Source: Brachybacterium vulturis
GTDB lineage: Bacteria; Actinomycetota; Actinomycetes; Actinomycetales; Dermabacteraceae
Length of the DNA stretch: 64,000 nucleotides
Direction: 5' to 3'
NCBI RefSeq assembly: GCF_002407185.1
Contig: NZ_CP023563.1
Span: forward strand, 2,604,001-2,668,000
Part shown: positions 63,588-64,000 of the stretch, one piece after another
Position numbering within the stretch: the first letter of the stretch is position 1
How the letters are laid out: each line of letters opens with the position of its first letter
Notes under the pieces: model-generated
Told to the model about the DNA's origin: nothing
Seen by the model: only the letters and a program-made list of their open reading frames with translations
Databases searched by the model: none
Program-made: the position numbers and the translations under genes

Positions 63588-64000
63588 GTGGACCCTCTCG
63601 AACTGCTGATCACCAATGACGTGCTGCGCTTCATGGACCTGCTGGGCGTGTTCGTGATGGGGGTCGCGGCCGGTGCGCTGGCCTCCCGGCTGAACTTCGA
63701 CGCGGTCGGTTTCGCGGTCATCGGCATCATCGCCGGCCTCGGCGGCGGCATCGTGCGTGACCTGGTCCTCGACTACGGCGTCCCCGCAGCGTTCGCGGAT
63801 CCGTGGTACCTCGCCTGTGCGCTGGGCGGGGCCGGCTTCAGCTTCGTCATCGCCGCGGACGGCGCCTGGTGGCGGCACCTGGTGTCCGTGCTGGACATCA
63901 CCGCGATGGGGCTGTGGGCGGCCACCGGCACCGCGAAGTCCCTCGGCTACGGACTGGACGTGCTGCCGGCGATCCTGCTCGGCATCACCAGCGCGGTGGG
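63588..64000 (+). CDS. TRIC-type (YadS/UPF0126) membrane channel, 3' end outside window
   Basis: The gene begins with GTG, six bases after TACCGT (63576-63581), and runs off the window after about 137 codons. The visible part has about four hydrophobic helices with paired glycine motifs (VIGIIAGLGGGIVRDLVLD; AMGLWAATGTAKSLGYG), the repeated GGG.RD pattern of the prokaryotic TRIC cation-channel family. Two-repeat architecture is expected; only the first repeat and part of the second are visible. Confidence 0.88.
   Translation, partial: MDPLELLITNDVLRFMDLLGVFVMGVAAGALASRLNFDAVGFAVIGIIAGLGGGIVRDLVLDYGVPAAFADPWYLACALGGAGFSFVIAADGAWWRHLVSVLDITAMGLWAATGTAKSLGYGLDVLPAILLGITSAV

Overview
The window is about 64 kb of very GC-rich DNA with dense gene packing, many ATGA/GTGA start-stop overlaps and frequent GTG starts. 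WhiA, OpcA, a Cmk-Der fusion and the whiA-yvcK-rapZ-uvrC-uvrA order point to a high-GC Actinomycetota chromosome. I infer order Micrococcales, probably close to Brachybacterium/Dermabacteraceae; that placement is inference, not a search result.

Layout. (1) 1-851: the right edge of an integrated element, with the 3' part of a tyrosine-recombinase gene, a hairpin and a displaced tRNA 3' end (probably tRNA-Pro) that looks like an attachment site. (2) 852-11486: respiratory genes on the minus strand, narGHJI (nitrate reductase) and sdhCAB (three-subunit succinate:quinone oxidoreductase with a single cytochrome b subunit). (3) 11673-19126: a cupin protein, then a catabolic-looking minus-strand cluster: an EctB-type diaminobutyrate aminotransferase, a DoeA-type M24 hydrolase and an aldehyde dehydrogenase in one operon, followed by a MmgE/PrpD protein and a ComA (phosphosulfolactate synthase) relative with their own promoter, which overlaps a good DtxR/IdeR-type iron box. 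A MarR regulator and a divergent MMPL exporter follow. (4) 19248-27793: MMPL exporter, purU, a sugar-type ABC importer without ATPase, a Nudix hydrolase and small membrane proteins. (5) 27864-35112: cmk-der fusion, tyrA, rluB, parA, xerD and ctaB on the minus strand; scpA and scpB are absent from between parA and rluB, where many relatives carry them. (6) 35457-45747: central carbon metabolism. tkt, tal, zwf and an opcA-pgl fusion run on the plus strand; secG, tpiA, pgk and gap run on the minus strand. Strong hairpin terminators separate the units. (7) 45859-53729: whiA, yvcK, rapZ, uvrC, uvrA. (8) 53802-64000: an MBL-fold hydrolase and a Pol I-like polymerase diverging from uvrA across a shared LexA-type SOS box, a Pyr_excise-family glycosylase, an amino-acid ABC importer, uvrB, coaE and a TRIC-type channel cut by the window end.

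Two themes cross the regions. Many transcription units appear to be leaderless, with a TANNNT-like -10 box six or seven bases before the start codon. DNA-repair genes are also concentrated at 49-63 kb, some with a visible SOS operator. The best candidate for an undescribed system is the 12147-18317 cluster, a partial ectoine/diaminobutyrate-type catabolic set joined to a MmgE/PrpD-ComA pair under apparent iron control.
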